Counted from the stretch's first letter, positions 8,351 to 17,454 are shown. The stretch: DNA of 54,042 nt from an uncultured Desulfuromonadales bacterium (GCA_903929485.1 CAIYUY010000173.1:1-54042); one strand, 5' to 3'. Translations and numbers: made by a program. Notes: generated by a model not told the origin, from the letters alone.

Positions 8351-9520
8351 TCAACCGCTTTTCAGCACCTGGCCACACTCTTTCCATCCGACAACCCGGA
8401 CACCTTGGTGGCGATAGGCTTCATCTCCTCCATAAATAAGGACCGGTTCCCCACTGAGATCTCCCGCAAGGGTTCTCCATTTCTCCAGGCCGGCAAAAGA
8501 GTCGCGGGCCACGGTTTGCCCGGATTTTATCTCCAATGGAACCAGCTTTGTTCCCTGTTCAGCGATAATGTCTACCTCGTTGCCATTACTGTCTCGCCAG
8601 AAATATACGTGAGGACGTTCCCCCTGATGCAGGCGCGATTTAACCAGTTCGGCAATCACAAATGTTTCAAAGATGCTCCCCCTCAGAGGATGGGTCGCCA
8701 GTTGCTCTCCGGTTCTGATGCCAAGCAGCCAGGAAACCAGACCAGCGTCATAAAAATAGAGTTTCGGCATCTTTACCAAGCGCTTGTTGAAATTGGCATG
8801 GTGGGGCCGGAGTAGAAAGACAAGATAGCTGGCCTCAAGGACCGAGATCCAGGCCTTTGCCGTGTTATGGGTGATACCGCACTCCGTGGCAACTCCTGAA
8901 AGGTTAAGCAGTTGCCCGGTGCGACCAGCACAGAGGCGCACGAAGCGCTGGAATGTTTCCAATTCCTGGATTTTGAGAAGTTGCCGCACGTCCCGTTCGA
9001 TATAGGCAGTTACGTAAGCGGCAAACCAGTCCGCCGGCGATACTGCGCGATCATAAAGCGGCGGGTAACAGCCGGCGAGTAACATCGAGTCACTATCGAG
9101 AGGCATTTTGTCCGCGCGGGAGAGTTCATTGACGGAGAACGGCAGTAGTTCGACAAAGGCGGTCCGACCCGCCAGTGATTGAGTTATTCCGGACATCAAC
9201 CCAAACTGCTGAGAGCCCGTCAGGATGAAGAGCCCCATTCGGCCATCGCTATCGACAATGGTTTGCAGGTAGGAAAGCAATTCCGGACAGCGTTGAACCT
9301 CATCCAAGACCGCGCCATCCGGGAACCGCTTCAAAAATGACCGAGGATCATCCCGTGCCGCCAGAAGTTTGTCCGGGTCCTCCAAGGAGACGTAAGGGCG
9401 GTCAGGAAATACCGCCTTCGCCAAGGTCGTTTTTCCCGATTGCCGCGGACCCGTCAAGGTAACAACGGGAAAGCCTCGCAACAATCTCCGGATGATAAGC
9501 TCGCTGTCTCGTTTAATCAT
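8351..9520 (-). CDS. AAA_14/DUF4143 ATP-binding protein
   Basis: The 389-residue protein begins with an ATPase module: Walker A at residues 24-31 (GPRQSGKT) and Walker B-like GAVLDEVQ at about residue 90. It continues with a winged-helix-like middle and ends in a DUF4143 domain that carries a PD-(D/E)XK-like EVDIIAEQ...LEIKSG. The length is usual for the family. Such proteins are common in anaerobes and archaea and have no established role. The gene is single, between repeats and the PEP-CTERM cluster. Confidence 0.85.
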   Translation of the reverse strand: MIKRDSELIIRRLLRGFPVVTLTGPRQSGKTTLAKAVFPDRPYVSLEDPDKLLAARDDPRSFLKRFPDGAVLDEVQRCPELLSYLQTIVDSDGRMGLFILTGSQQFGLMSGITQSLAGRTAFVELLPFSVNELSRADKMPLDSDSMLLAGCYPPLYDRAVSPADWFAAYVTAYIERDVRQLLKIQELETFQRFVRLCAGRTGQLLNLSGVATECGITHNTAKAWISVLEASYLVFLLRPHHANFNKRLVKMPKLYFYDAGLVSWLLGIRTGEQLATHPLRGSIFETFVIAELVKSRLHQGERPHVYFWRDSNGNEVDIIAEQGTKLVPLEIKSGQTVARDSFAGLEKWRTLAGDLSGEPVLIYGGDEAYRHQGVRVVGWKECGQVLKSG

Positions 9521-9957
9521 ACCCTATCGTAAGAATATTCATGCTAACTGTCAATGATTTTTACAAATTGCATAGCAATTGACGGGAAAACTTTCAAGTG
9601 GCCAAAATAGCGGAGATAATTGGAGCACTTCGGAGGATATGGGAGCAGTGTTGCGGTATCACAACTACGCCGCTACAAAAAATTTGCCAGGCATGAACGC
9701 GCCGGTGTGCGTAAATACTGTCATGAATAAAGGAGTCAGCCCCCAGCGTGACCTGAATGGTTGCATTGTAATACGTGTATTGGTTGACCAACTCACTAGC
9801 CTGAATTGTTATTTTCCGGCAGGTTAGATGCCCATTTCGGCACGCAGGAATGGGCGCAAAAAAGTGAAAACGGCTCTACGGAGAAGAGCTCCGAAGTAAA
9901 CTTCGAAGCTCTTGTCTATTCAGGTAGACATGCTTGCCTCCCTCCGGTTCCCCGGTT
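9521..9957. other. Gene-free gap with two small hairpins
   Basis: No convincing gene is seen here. AGAGCTCCGAAGT / ACTTCGAAGCTCT (9887-9914) and GTCTA-TTCAGG-TAGAC (9914-9929) can fold as hairpins just past the 3' end of the PEP-CTERM gene and may terminate or stabilise its transcript. The 82-codon frame starting at 9579 resembles nothing I recognise. Confidence 0.4.
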
Positions 9958-10656
9958 TCATCCCACCAGACGCGCTTCATCCTTCTTCATTCTCTTCCCG
10001 GCATATCCCAAACCAGCCAGGCCGATACAGACGAGAGCATAGGTGGAGGGTTCAGGGACAGCGGAGATGTTACTCGCATTAATCTGCATCTGTAATACAT
10101 AAGTTTGATCAAAACTATCCCAATTGACACCGTCGGTCCTGGTCGTACGGTTACTTGGAAATCCTGTCCCGGTAGCGTCCCGTGTCACCCCCCAACCAAT
10201 ATAGGCATTTCCAGGTGATGTTCGACTGAGACCGCTAGGTGTAAACACGAGGTAATAATTTGTGTCAGGACTTAGCCCGATCGAGAGGCCATGCCAACTC
10301 ACTGCCGACGCCGTATTAAGGTTAAGAAGACTTGCATCATAGTATGCGACTACGCTACCTGCTGATGATCCGGGTGCGCCGCCTGTTCCGGTAGCGTCAT
10401 AGATAGACACTGAAAAATTTCCAGCAATATCGGGGCCTTTTTCCAAAAGCATGGTGACACCGGTGACGATAAAACCTTGGGCAGTCGTTCTGAAACCCTG
10501 TGCATCAGACTGACCGCTTAATCTGTTAATATTACCATAATTTGTATTACCAAGATTGTCCGACAAGGCTATTAAAGATGCAAAAGACGATGAAGCACTC
10601 AACAAGATAACGGTAAGTACTGCATGGGTGACAACTGACTGAATGGCTTTTTTCAT
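9958..10656 (-). CDS. PEP-CTERM sorting-domain protein (paralogue 1)
   Basis: The 232-residue protein starts at ATG 10656 behind GGAGGAAACC. It has a signal peptide (MKKAIQSVVTHAVLTVILLS, cut near SFA-SL) and a beta-rich extracellular domain with NTNYGNINRL, SVSIYDATGTGG and YLVFTPSGLS. It ends in a PEP-CTERM signal: AVPEPSTYALVCIGLAGLGY, then RKRMKK. The middle resembles 'choice-of-anchor R'-type domains. PEP-CTERM proteins are cleaved by exosortase and linked to exopolysaccharide or biofilm matrix; no exosortase gene is in this window. It is one of three tandem paralogues. Confidence 0.85.
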   Translation of the reverse strand: MKKAIQSVVTHAVLTVILLSASSSFASLIALSDNLGNTNYGNINRLSGQSDAQGFRTTAQGFIVTGVTMLLEKGPDIAGNFSVSIYDATGTGGAPGSSAGSVVAYYDASLLNLNTASAVSWHGLSIGLSPDTNYYLVFTPSGLSRTSPGNAYIGWGVTRDATGTGFPSNRTTRTDGVNWDSFDQTYVLQMQINASNISAVPEPSTYALVCIGLAGLGYAGKRMKKDEARLVG

Positions 10657-10925
10657 GGTTTCCTCCTTGAGGTTCAGTTGATTGATGATCAGATGCCGAC
10701 CTACGGCTGAATAATGCGGATAAAATCGGGCGGTCACATAACCGGGCGATCGCAAGGATCGCCCCTACATATCCGCATCATACCGTAGGGGCGAATCTTG
10801 TATTCGCCCGGTTTATCTTCGCCCCGGCTTCATCCCACCGGACGCGCTTCACCCTTCTTCATTCTCTTCCGAGCATATCCCAAACCAACCAGGCCGATAC
10901 AGACGAGGGCATAGGTGGATGGTTC
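10650..10925. repeat. Long direct repeat between PEP-CTERM genes, copy 1
   Basis: This stretch runs from the start codon and RBS of paralogue 1, through its upstream region, to the C-terminal codons of paralogue 2. It is nearly identical to about 11504-11780. Within it, GGGCGATC-GCAAG-GATCGCCC and GGGGCGAATC-TTG-TATTCGCCC form small hairpins. The arrangement shows tandem duplication by unequal crossing over. Confidence 0.8.
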
Positions 10926-11510
10926 GGGGACGGCGGAAGGGGAACTTGCATTAATCTGCATCTGGAATGGATGATCTTGATTAGGCCCGTACCAACTACC
11001 TCCGGAATATAAGAGACGGTTGCTTGGAAATCCTGCCCCTGTGGCGTTAGCCGTTTCCGCCCAACCTATCCTGGCACCGCCACCGCTGAGATTGTTAGCT
11101 GTCAACATCAGGTAATAATCCGTGCCGGGAGTTAGCACGATTGAGAGGTTATTCCAACTCACTGCTGACGCGGCATAATTAAGCAAACTTGCATCAAAGG
11201 ATGCAACCACGCTACCGACAGATGATCCAGGCTTGCCACTTCCTCCGGTAGCGTCATAGATGGACACCGAAAAATTTCCAATAACCGGACCAGCTCTATT
11301 CAAAAGCATGGTGACATTGGTAACCGTATATCCTTGGGCGGTAGTTTTAAAACCCTGAGCTTGAGATTCTCCCGGTTGTAAGCTAAACACACCATCATAT
11401 GTATTGCTGAGATTGTCCGACAAGGTAATAGATGCAATGGAGGGTGAAGCACTTAACAAGGTAGCGGTCAAAACTGAATGGGTGAGGATGGACAGGATGG
11501 CTTTTTTCAT
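10830..11510 (-). CDS. PEP-CTERM sorting-domain protein (paralogue 2)
   Basis: The 226-residue protein starts at ATG 11510 after GGAGGAAACC. The layout is a signal peptide (MKKAILSILTHSVLTATLLS), a beta-rich domain (LSDNLSNTYDGVFSLQPG, FSVSIYDATGGSGKPGSS, DYYLMLTANNLSG) and the C-terminal signal AVPEPSTYALVCIGLVGLGY with a basic tail. It is closely related to paralogue 1 throughout, and its 5' flank is almost the same, so the two arose by recent tandem duplication. It is probably exported and anchored to or released into the matrix after exosortase cleavage. Confidence 0.85.
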   Translation of the reverse strand: MKKAILSILTHSVLTATLLSASPSIASITLSDNLSNTYDGVFSLQPGESQAQGFKTTAQGYTVTNVTMLLNRAGPVIGNFSVSIYDATGGSGKPGSSVGSVVASFDASLLNYAASAVSWNNLSIVLTPGTDYYLMLTANNLSGGGARIGWAETANATGAGFPSNRLLYSGGSWYGPNQDHPFQMQINASSPSAVPEPSTYALVCIGLVGLGYARKRMKKGEARPVG

Positions 11511-11780
11511 GGTTTCCTCCTTGAGGGCCAGTTGATTGATGATCAGATGCCGACCTACGGCTGAATAATGCGGATAAAATCGGGCGGTCACATAACCGGG
11601 CGATCACAAGGATCGCCGCTACATATCCGCATCATACCGTAGGGGCGAATCTTGTATTCGCCCGGTTTATCTTGGCCCCGGTTTCATCCCGCCATAATCT
11701 CTTCGTCCTTCTTCATTCTCTTCCGAGCATATCCCAAACCAACCAGACCGATACTGACGAGGGCATAGGTGGAGGGCTCG
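11504..11780. repeat. Long direct repeat between PEP-CTERM genes, copy 2
   Basis: This is the second copy of the segment at 10650-10925. It runs from the start of paralogue 2 to the C-terminal codons of paralogue 3, with the same hairpins and only scattered base changes. Confidence 0.8.
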
Positions 11781-12394
11781 GGAACGGCGGAGGCTGAATT
11801 CGTCTCAAGTTTCAACATATATCTATTGGCATTCTCTCCCCAGACTCCTCCTTGACTATACCCGGTGGCAAGTACGGTGTAACCGTCACCCGTCGTGTAA
11901 TCGCTGAGAGTACTTCCGGGTTTATACCCCCAATACAGTGTGTTGTTGCCGTTTTCGCTATCCAGGGCCAGCGCATATTTTTGGCCGGAAAGCATGATGA
12001 AACTGCTCAGGTTGGCGATATCAGCGCCGGTATACGTGATATCGAAAGTGAATCCTGGACCGAATAGAGAGTAAGCCATTCCGGTTTGTGAGGCGAGAGG
12101 AGACCCCGTTGGCATATTGGTGGCATCGACAGCATAAAGGTGCGCTGCAAAGGTCCCAGAAGAAGATCCGGCGGCAGTTAACCCGAACTTGAAGGTGAGA
12201 CTGTTGATGCTTGCTGAGTTGGAGCCCGTTTGAAATGCTACGTAACGGGGATATCTATAAAAGTTTTGGCCGATGTCTGTTGTCAGCGTCGTGTTGTCGA
12301 TTGCGGTGACGAGGGACGCCGTTGCCGGGGTTGTCAGGGCTGTCAAGGTGAGCGCAGCAGTAATGGTGAGGATGGACAGGATGGTTTTTTTCAT
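11684..12394 (-). CDS. PEP-CTERM sorting-domain protein (paralogue 3)
   Basis: The 236-residue protein starts at ATG 12394 behind GGAGGAACCC. It has a signal peptide (MKKTILSILTITAALTLTAL ... ATA) and a beta-rich domain with SINSLTFKFGL, GTFAAHLYAVDA and MLSGQKYALALDSENGN. The C-terminal signal is AVPEPSTYALVSIGLVGLGY followed by RKRMKKDEE. Its exported domain differs much more from paralogues 1 and 2 than the signal region does. This suggests conversion of the 3' ends among the three genes. It is the most upstream gene of the minus-strand cluster. Confidence 0.85.
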   Translation of the reverse strand: MKKTILSILTITAALTLTALTTPATASLVTAIDNTTLTTDIGQNFYRYPRYVAFQTGSNSASINSLTFKFGLTAAGSSSGTFAAHLYAVDATNMPTGSPLASQTGMAYSLFGPGFTFDITYTGADIANLSSFIMLSGQKYALALDSENGNNTLYWGYKPGSTLSDYTTGDGYTVLATGYSQGGVWGENANRYMLKLETNSASAVPEPSTYALVSIGLVGLGYARKRMKKDEEIMAG

Positions 12395-12629
12395 GGGTTC
12401 CTCCTTGACAGTCAGGGGATTGATGATCAGGTGACGGCCGATCTCTATGAAAATGCACTATCCATTAAAATTCTGCAGACGTCTACTCACAACATACTCA
12501 CAAAATAGCTGTAGTATTCGGCCGGTTTGAGGCGAAGAAGGAGGGAACTGTGGTGCTGATGCCGTTTTGGGGGTGAAAAAAGTAAGGTGATTCGGGTATT
12601 CGGTGCGGAGGGTGTGTGAAGGGGTTCCG

Positions 12630-13427
12630 TCACCGCCTGAGCAGCGGAGCGGTGAAACGATAACCGATACCATAGACGGTCAGGAGCGGAAAGGGTGAGC
12701 CTGTGTGGTTCTCCACCTTCTTGCGCAGACGGGAGAGGAGCATGTCGAAGGCGTGGGTTGCGGAGTCGTCGCAGCGGGAATAAATGTCGATAACGGCATC
12801 ACCGCGCCGGAGCGGCGTCGTGCCCGAGTCGGCCAGCATCCCCAGAAAGAGTGCTTCCTTCTTCTTGAGCCACAGGGGCTCACCACCGGGAACCAGCAGC
12901 TGTCCAACCTGCTCGTTGAAGATCCAGGCAGTGGAGGAAGAGAGCTCGTCGCCATCCAAGGGAGGTGGTTCGTCCGTCCGGCATGACTCTTTGAGATAGG
13001 TGATATCCGTAAGGACGCCGCTGCCGCGGAGCGCCTTGCCGGTGGCGTCGCGTTCGGTGACCGCGCCGACGACATGGACCCATTTCCAACGGCCGTCCTT
13101 GCAACGCACCCGGTGCTCCACGTTGCTGTAGGAGACCCCCTCTTCGATATCGGCCCGGAAGGTCTCGAGAATTCGCGGCAATTCGTCGGGGTGGAGCATG
13201 GCGTGCCAGGAGTCGACCGTCTGCCGGTTGTCGATCTCGTCAACGGCATACCCCAGCAGCTTCTTCCATCCGTCGGAGAAATAAAGCAGACCGGCTACCA
13301 GATCATTATCCACCATGATCACCCCGGCCGCGTTCAACGCGTTCCAACGCAGCGAGATCTTCTCCAACTCCTCCTGCGCATTCTTGCGTGCGGTGATCTC
13401 CTCCGGATATCCTTCCATGCAGGCCAT
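12630..13427 (-). CDS. PAS domain plus winged-helix (OmpR/PhoB-type) regulator
   Basis: Residues about 20-140 form a PAS_3-type sensor (LLYFSDGWKKLLGY, WHAMLHPDELPRI, EHRVRCKDGRWKWVHVVG, then the PAC end LTDIT). The C-terminal 100 residues fold as a PhoB-type winged helix: LWLKKKEALFLGMLA, HAFDMLLSRLRKKVE, LLTVYGIGYRF. There is no receiver or kinase domain, which is unusual: PAS would have to control the DNA-binding domain directly. The beginning (GYPEEITARKNAQEELE) reads like the tail of a preceding PAS domain and no clear RBS precedes the ATG. The gene may therefore be a 5'-truncated remnant of a longer sensor. Confidence 0.7.
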   Translation of the reverse strand: MACMEGYPEEITARKNAQEELEKISLRWNALNAAGVIMVDNDLVAGLLYFSDGWKKLLGYAVDEIDNRQTVDSWHAMLHPDELPRILETFRADIEEGVSYSNVEHRVRCKDGRWKWVHVVGAVTERDATGKALRGSGVLTDITYLKESCRTDEPPPLDGDELSSSTAWIFNEQVGQLLVPGGEPLWLKKKEALFLGMLADSGTTPLRRGDAVIDIYSRCDDSATHAFDMLLSRLRKKVENHTGSPFPLLTVYGIGYRFTAPLLRR

Positions 13428-13466
13428 CGCTCCCGTTGAAGTAGGGGGTTACGCTGAGCGGCCGTA

Positions 13467-13949
13467 CTATGGACGGAGGAGAGGGGCTCCCCCCAGAATC
13501 CCTTCCTGCACCATCTGATACGGCTTGACAGTATAGGCGCTGTAGGTCACTGCTCCGTCAAAGCTCAACAGGGTCCGGAGGCGCGCTTTCATGACGCTGT
13601 TGGCCACCAGCTCCACGGCTTCCCCCGGGGGCACCCAGGCCGCTTCCTCGCTGTCGCCGGTGGGAGCCAGTTCTCCGCTTTTATAGTTCCCCAGAAAGGT
13701 AAAGATCACCGCCGACGGAAGCGTCAGCTTGGACCAGATCGCCGCCAGCGGCCCCATGGTTATCTCCACCCCCGACTCCTCCCGCACTTCGCGATGGAGG
13801 GCGTCCACGAGGTTCTCCCCTTCTTCAACCCTCCCCTGGGGGATCTCCCACCCCCGTTTCCTGTGTTTTATGAGGAGAACTTCGTTCCGGTCATTGGAGA
13901 CCAGGCAGCCGACTACCAGAGTGTGTGTAGGATCTTTACCGGTTGGCAT
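13467..13949 (-). CDS. Nudix hydrolase (second copy)
   Basis: The 160-residue protein starts at MPTGKDPTHTLVVGCLV, behind AAAGGAAGAG; a longer frame upstream has no family match. The Nudix box is intact (GRVEEGENLVDALHREVREE followed by SGV). It is the last gene of the minus-strand operon that begins with the ATP-grasp gene, 34 bases after the DRTGG gene. Compared with the copy at 5582 it has a different last 15 residues. The substrate is unknown. A Nudix enzyme beside ligase and deacylase genes may remove a nucleotide by-product, which is only a guess. Confidence 0.85.
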   Translation of the reverse strand: MPTGKDPTHTLVVGCLVSNDRNEVLLIKHRKRGWEIPQGRVEEGENLVDALHREVREESGVEITMGPLAAIWSKLTLPSAVIFTFLGNYKSGELAPTGDSEEAAWVPPGEAVELVANSVMKARLRTLLSFDGAVTYSAYTVKPYQMVQEGILGGAPLLRP

Positions 13950-13983
13950 CTCTCTTCCTTTCGTGGTGACGTGATGGGGGATG

Positions 13984-15081
13984 TCAGGAGAAGATTTCGT
14001 CAATGGCTGCGAAATCCAGACTCGTCTCTGCCAGGGAGCGGATGAGATCGAGTTTCTCACTGTCTTCCGCGATGATCTTGGATACATCCTTGCCGATGAT
14101 CTGATACAGTTCCGCCGAGGTCAGCTCTTCTTCCCGCATGTACGGTATCCGGCTTTTATCGAGAATCTGCCGGGTGATGGGGGCCATTGGTGTCGCCCCT
14201 GTGATGACGAGACCGACGATGTGGTCGCTGTATTCAGGCATATGATACAGATGGGCCAGGGTCACCAGGAGCTCGTCCCGGCTGCTGGTGGCCAGGATGA
14301 GGGACGGTTCCTGGAGCAGTTCGGTGATTCGCTGGGTGGAGGCCGCTCCCACGAGCACCGAGTGGATGATCTTCTGCAGCTCTTTTTTGCTGCCGTGTAC
14401 CGGGAGTTCCAGGAGCGTGGAGATCCGCCGCAGGGTAGGGTTGGCCAGGATCGGCTGGTAATTGAACCCTCCCATGACCTGGAACGGTTCACCGGCCAGC
14501 GCCCGTCGGAGGTAATCCAGGCTCTTCTCCCGTTTATCAGGGATGAGCCGGTTGACCAGGATCGCCCGCACATCCACCCGTTCCTTCTCGAAAAGCGCCT
14601 GGATCATGGCCAGTCGGTCCACCACGTTTCCCAGTCCGCCATCGGTAACCAGGAGTACCGGGGCGTCGAGGAGCCGGGCGATCCGGGCGTTGGACAACCC
14701 CACGATGGAGCCCACTCCCGGATGTCCTGATCCCTCGATGATGATAAAGTCGCAGGATTTTTCCAGTTCGGCGCAGGCGTGAATGATCTTCTCCTGGAGC
14801 TCGAGGGGCGAGATCAGGCCGTCCACCACCTTGCGGGTGGTGTCCTGATGCAGGACGACGGGAGACATGATTTCCAGCTCCTGTCTCAGGTCGAAGACCT
14901 GGGCCATGAGGGCCACATCCTTGTCCACCACCAACCCGTTGTGGGTGACCGACTTGGCTCCAAAGGGCTTGATGAACCCTACCCTGTCGTATTTCTTTCG
15001 AGCCAGATGCATCAGGGAGATACTGGTGGTGGTCTTGCCGCTGTTCTTGTCGATGGCGGCTACGAAGAGTTTTTTTGCCAT
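13984..15081 (-). CDS. CobQ/DRTGG-type P-loop protein (phosphotransacetylase N-terminal-like)
   Basis: The 365-residue protein opens with a CobQ/BioD-like P-loop, AAIDKNSGKTTTSISLM at about residues 8-24, followed by FIIIEGSGHPGVGSIV and LLVTDGGLGNVVDRLAMI. Its C-terminal third is a DRTGG domain (LILATSSRDELLVTLAHLYH, VGLVITGATP). Together these resemble the regulatory N-terminal half of long phosphate acetyltransferases, but there is no acetyltransferase domain. The function is unknown; stand-alone proteins of this kind may sense nucleotides or acyl phosphates. The gene lies 28 bases after the preceding hydrolase in the same operon. A broken twin lies at 6073-7047. Confidence 0.8.
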   Translation of the reverse strand: MAKKLFVAAIDKNSGKTTTSISLMHLARKKYDRVGFIKPFGAKSVTHNGLVVDKDVALMAQVFDLRQELEIMSPVVLHQDTTRKVVDGLISPLELQEKIIHACAELEKSCDFIIIEGSGHPGVGSIVGLSNARIARLLDAPVLLVTDGGLGNVVDRLAMIQALFEKERVDVRAILVNRLIPDKREKSLDYLRRALAGEPFQVMGGFNYQPILANPTLRRISTLLELPVHGSKKELQKIIHSVLVGAASTQRITELLQEPSLILATSSRDELLVTLAHLYHMPEYSDHIVGLVITGATPMAPITRQILDKSRIPYMREEELTSAELYQIIGKDVSKIIAEDSEKLDLIRSLAETSLDFAAIDEIFS

Positions 15082-15109
15082 ATGATCGTTACCTGCCGTA
15101 GTAAGCTTG

Positions 15110-16072
15110 TTAGGGTAAAGTATTCGGTTCCTTGGTGCAGACCCTCAGGAGCAGTTCTCCCTCGAAGAGGAGCGGCTGACGGCGGATGCCGGTGAGGAGC
15201 CCGGTGACCGGCGCCTCAACCTTCGTATGAACGTTGCCGTTGAAGCTGTCATAGATGTATCCCAGCTCCTGCCCCTTGTTGACCCAGCGTCCCACCCGGC
15301 TGTCGGAGACGAACATTCCTGCCTGCTCCGCGTAGACCCGCGCCTCGTGTCCCCTGGTGAAGTAGAAAACTCCGTAGTCCCCTTCATCAAGTGTCACACC
15401 TTCCAGAATGCCGGTTCGGCCAAGAAAGGTGACCAGCGCCTTGAAGACATCCTGGCAGTGATTGAGCTGGATGTTCCCCGCATGCCCCACGGTGAGGAGG
15501 TAGCTTTCTCCCGGCCAGACCTTCCAGGAGTTCATGAGTGTGGTGGAAAAAACCGGCCCCGGTCGTCGCTCCATGATGGCGGTAAGGCCGAAACGTCGGG
15601 CCCCCTCTTTCTCCGCGTCGGTGGGGTAGTAGACCCGGACCTGGGGGAGCTCTTCAAAGTCAGCGCTGGAGCTATGGATGTCGACGCGGTAGCGGGCCTT
15701 CTTGGTGGCTTCAAGCACCGCGTAGGCGATCCGTTGGGTGGTCTCGCCGTGGGGGCTTCCAGGGAACATACGGTTCAGGTCGTTTTTGTCAAAGGGCCAG
15801 GAGCGGCTTCGAGTGTTGATCCCCATGACGTTAACCGCAGGAATGATGAGCACCCGTTTGCGCAGCGTCAGGTCAGGGAACTTCCCCGCCTCCACGCAGC
15901 GGAGAAAGTCGGCCAGCCGGGCCAGGATGTAGGTGCCGTTGATCTCGTCGCCGTGGAGAGCCGCCACCAGGGCGATCTCCGGAGGAGAGAGTCCCGGGCC
16001 GATGTCGTGGTAGGGGATCTCCACGCTGTCGCGCAGCGGCGCAGTCATGAGGAGGAGCTCTTTCCGGGTCAT
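15110..16072 (-). CDS. Succinylglutamate desuccinylase/aspartoacylase-family hydrolase (paralogue A)
   Basis: This 320-residue protein belongs to the AstE/AspA (M14-like) zinc family. The metal motif HGDEINGT gives His40 and Glu43; NDLNRMFPGSPHGETTQRIA contains the conserved Asn-Arg substrate pair; and VDIHSS gives the third zinc ligand. The C-terminal beta domain (FYFTRGHEARVYAEQAGMFV, GYIYDSFNGNVHTKVEAPV) is a barrel-sandwich-like cap. The family cleaves N-acyl amino acids or amide bonds; substrate cannot be read from sequence. The start codon overlaps the previous gene's stop by 4 bases (ATGA), implying translational coupling. Confidence 0.85.
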   Translation of the reverse strand: MTRKELLLMTAPLRDSVEIPYHDIGPGLSPPEIALVAALHGDEINGTYILARLADFLRCVEAGKFPDLTLRKRVLIIPAVNVMGINTRSRSWPFDKNDLNRMFPGSPHGETTQRIAYAVLEATKKARYRVDIHSSSADFEELPQVRVYYPTDAEKEGARRFGLTAIMERRPGPVFSTTLMNSWKVWPGESYLLTVGHAGNIQLNHCQDVFKALVTFLGRTGILEGVTLDEGDYGVFYFTRGHEARVYAEQAGMFVSDSRVGRWVNKGQELGYIYDSFNGNVHTKVEAPVTGLLTGIRRQPLLFEGELLLRVCTKEPNTLP

Positions 16073-17040
16073 ATTCGCCTCGGTTTTACGGCCATGATGC
16101 GGGCCACCAGGGATCCCTCATAGACGATGGGGTATTCGCGCAGGGTGAAGAGGATGCCGTCCACCGGGGAGCGGAGCTGGGAGAGGATCTCGCCGTGGTG
16201 GGGTGAGACGATGGTTCCCAGGAGCTCGCCTTTGTGTACGTCGGTCCAGTGAGACGCCGCTGGGACAAACATGCCGGAAGTCTGAGCATTAAGGTAGTGG
16301 ACGTTGCTGTCGTCGGCCACCAGGGGATGATGAAGCTGCGGGGGGAGCTCCACCTCCGGAGCGAGGATTCCCAGTTCCTTCCAGAGGGAAAGGATGCCGG
16401 TAACGAGTTGTTCGCAGTATTCCGGGGTGATACGCATCCCCACCCCCATCTCCACCACGAGACAGGGAACCCCGCTGGAGTTGAGGCTGTGGGCTATGGT
16501 GGATTCCAGCACCGTCACCGCGCTGTGGAGCCAGATCAGGTCCAGGTTCATCTTCCGGGCCAGCGGCACCAGGTGATCGGCGAAGTCCTGGTTGATCCGC
16601 ACCTGGGGGATCTCCCGGAGGAAGATGTTGCTGGCGTGGATATCTATGACCAGATGGGCCCCCGCCAGACTACCCATGATGGCGTGGGCGATGCGATGAG
16701 GGATGTCGCCGCTGGGAGAGCCGGGGAAATTCCGGTTCAGGTCGGTGTCGAAGACGGGGAGTGACCGGGTGAGGGTGTCGATTCCCAGGGTGTTCAGGGC
16801 GGGGTAGAGCTCAACCGTCCCCCGCAGCCGGCCAGGGTGGGTTGCGGAGAGTCGCTCCAGCCATGCCGCCAGCAGATGGCAAACGTGGAGCCCCTCCAGT
16901 TCGTCGCCATGGATGCCGGCGGTGACCGCTACCCGGGGGCCGATGCCGCCGGAAAAGACGGTGCGCCGCAGTTCCAGGTTTTCGCAGTAGGGCATCTGGA
17001 GGGTGAAAAAGGTTTCAACGCTCTTGGCAATCTTGGACAT
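16069..17040 (-). CDS. Succinylglutamate desuccinylase/aspartoacylase-family hydrolase (paralogue B)
   Basis: The 323-residue protein is a second AstE/AspA-type zinc hydrolase. AGIHGDELEG gives His44 and Glu47, DLNRNFPGSPSGDIPHRIAH the Asn-Arg pair, and VIDIHAS the third ligand. PCLVVEMGVGMRI is the usual Glu-containing catalytic strand. I place the start at ATG 17040 because the residues upstream look non-native. A TTG at 17106 keeps the frame open, and neither start has a good RBS. It is clearly paralogous to the next gene, and a hybrid of both survives at 7048-7764. It is separated from the transglutaminase gene upstream by about 410 bases of mostly repeats. Confidence 0.8.
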   Translation of the reverse strand: MSKIAKSVETFFTLQMPYCENLELRRTVFSGGIGPRVAVTAGIHGDELEGLHVCHLLAAWLERLSATHPGRLRGTVELYPALNTLGIDTLTRSLPVFDTDLNRNFPGSPSGDIPHRIAHAIMGSLAGAHLVIDIHASNIFLREIPQVRINQDFADHLVPLARKMNLDLIWLHSAVTVLESTIAHSLNSSGVPCLVVEMGVGMRITPEYCEQLVTGILSLWKELGILAPEVELPPQLHHPLVADDSNVHYLNAQTSGMFVPAASHWTDVHKGELLGTIVSPHHGEILSQLRSPVDGILFTLREYPIVYEGSLVARIMAVKPRRI

Positions 17041-17454
17041 GGTGGAGATGACTCGCGAAGGAACTGGGATAACCGGCAAGATACGTGGATTCGGGGCGAA
17101 AAACAATGTAAAAAAAACAATGGGACTTGGATCAAATCTGATTGTACGGATAAATGCAGATTAAAAAAATATAGCTTTTGGCTTTACCCCTAAGCCGGAC
17201 AAGCCGGAAAAAATAACTCACCGGCACAACTAAATGCGAAAACATTTTCACCGCAAGGACGCAAAGGACGCAAAGGACGCAAAGGAACCGCAAAAAAGCC
17301 TTTTTAGAGGTAAACCGAAAAAAACCAGGTTTTGTCGTTTCTCTTTTGTTTTCTTTGCGTACTTTGCGTCTTTGCGGTTCAAAGGTTATTATTGTATTTC
17401 TCTTAGTTTTTTGGGCGTAAATCAGGGTAAATTTGCGTCATCCGAATTTAAGGT
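17041..17454. repeat. Gap with an inverted CGCAAAGGACG repeat
   Basis: Direct repeats CGCAAAGGACGCAAAGGACG at about 17253-17292 face CTTTGCGTACTTTGCGTCTT at about 17352-17378 and form a long interrupted hairpin. I see no gene. The repeat could separate expression of the upstream ligase genes from the downstream hydrolases. Confidence 0.65.

Noticed and set aside
9579-9827. 82-codon plus-strand frame in the gap before the PEP-CTERM cluster
   Set aside because: No RBS, no recognisable motif, and an equally long antisense frame exists.
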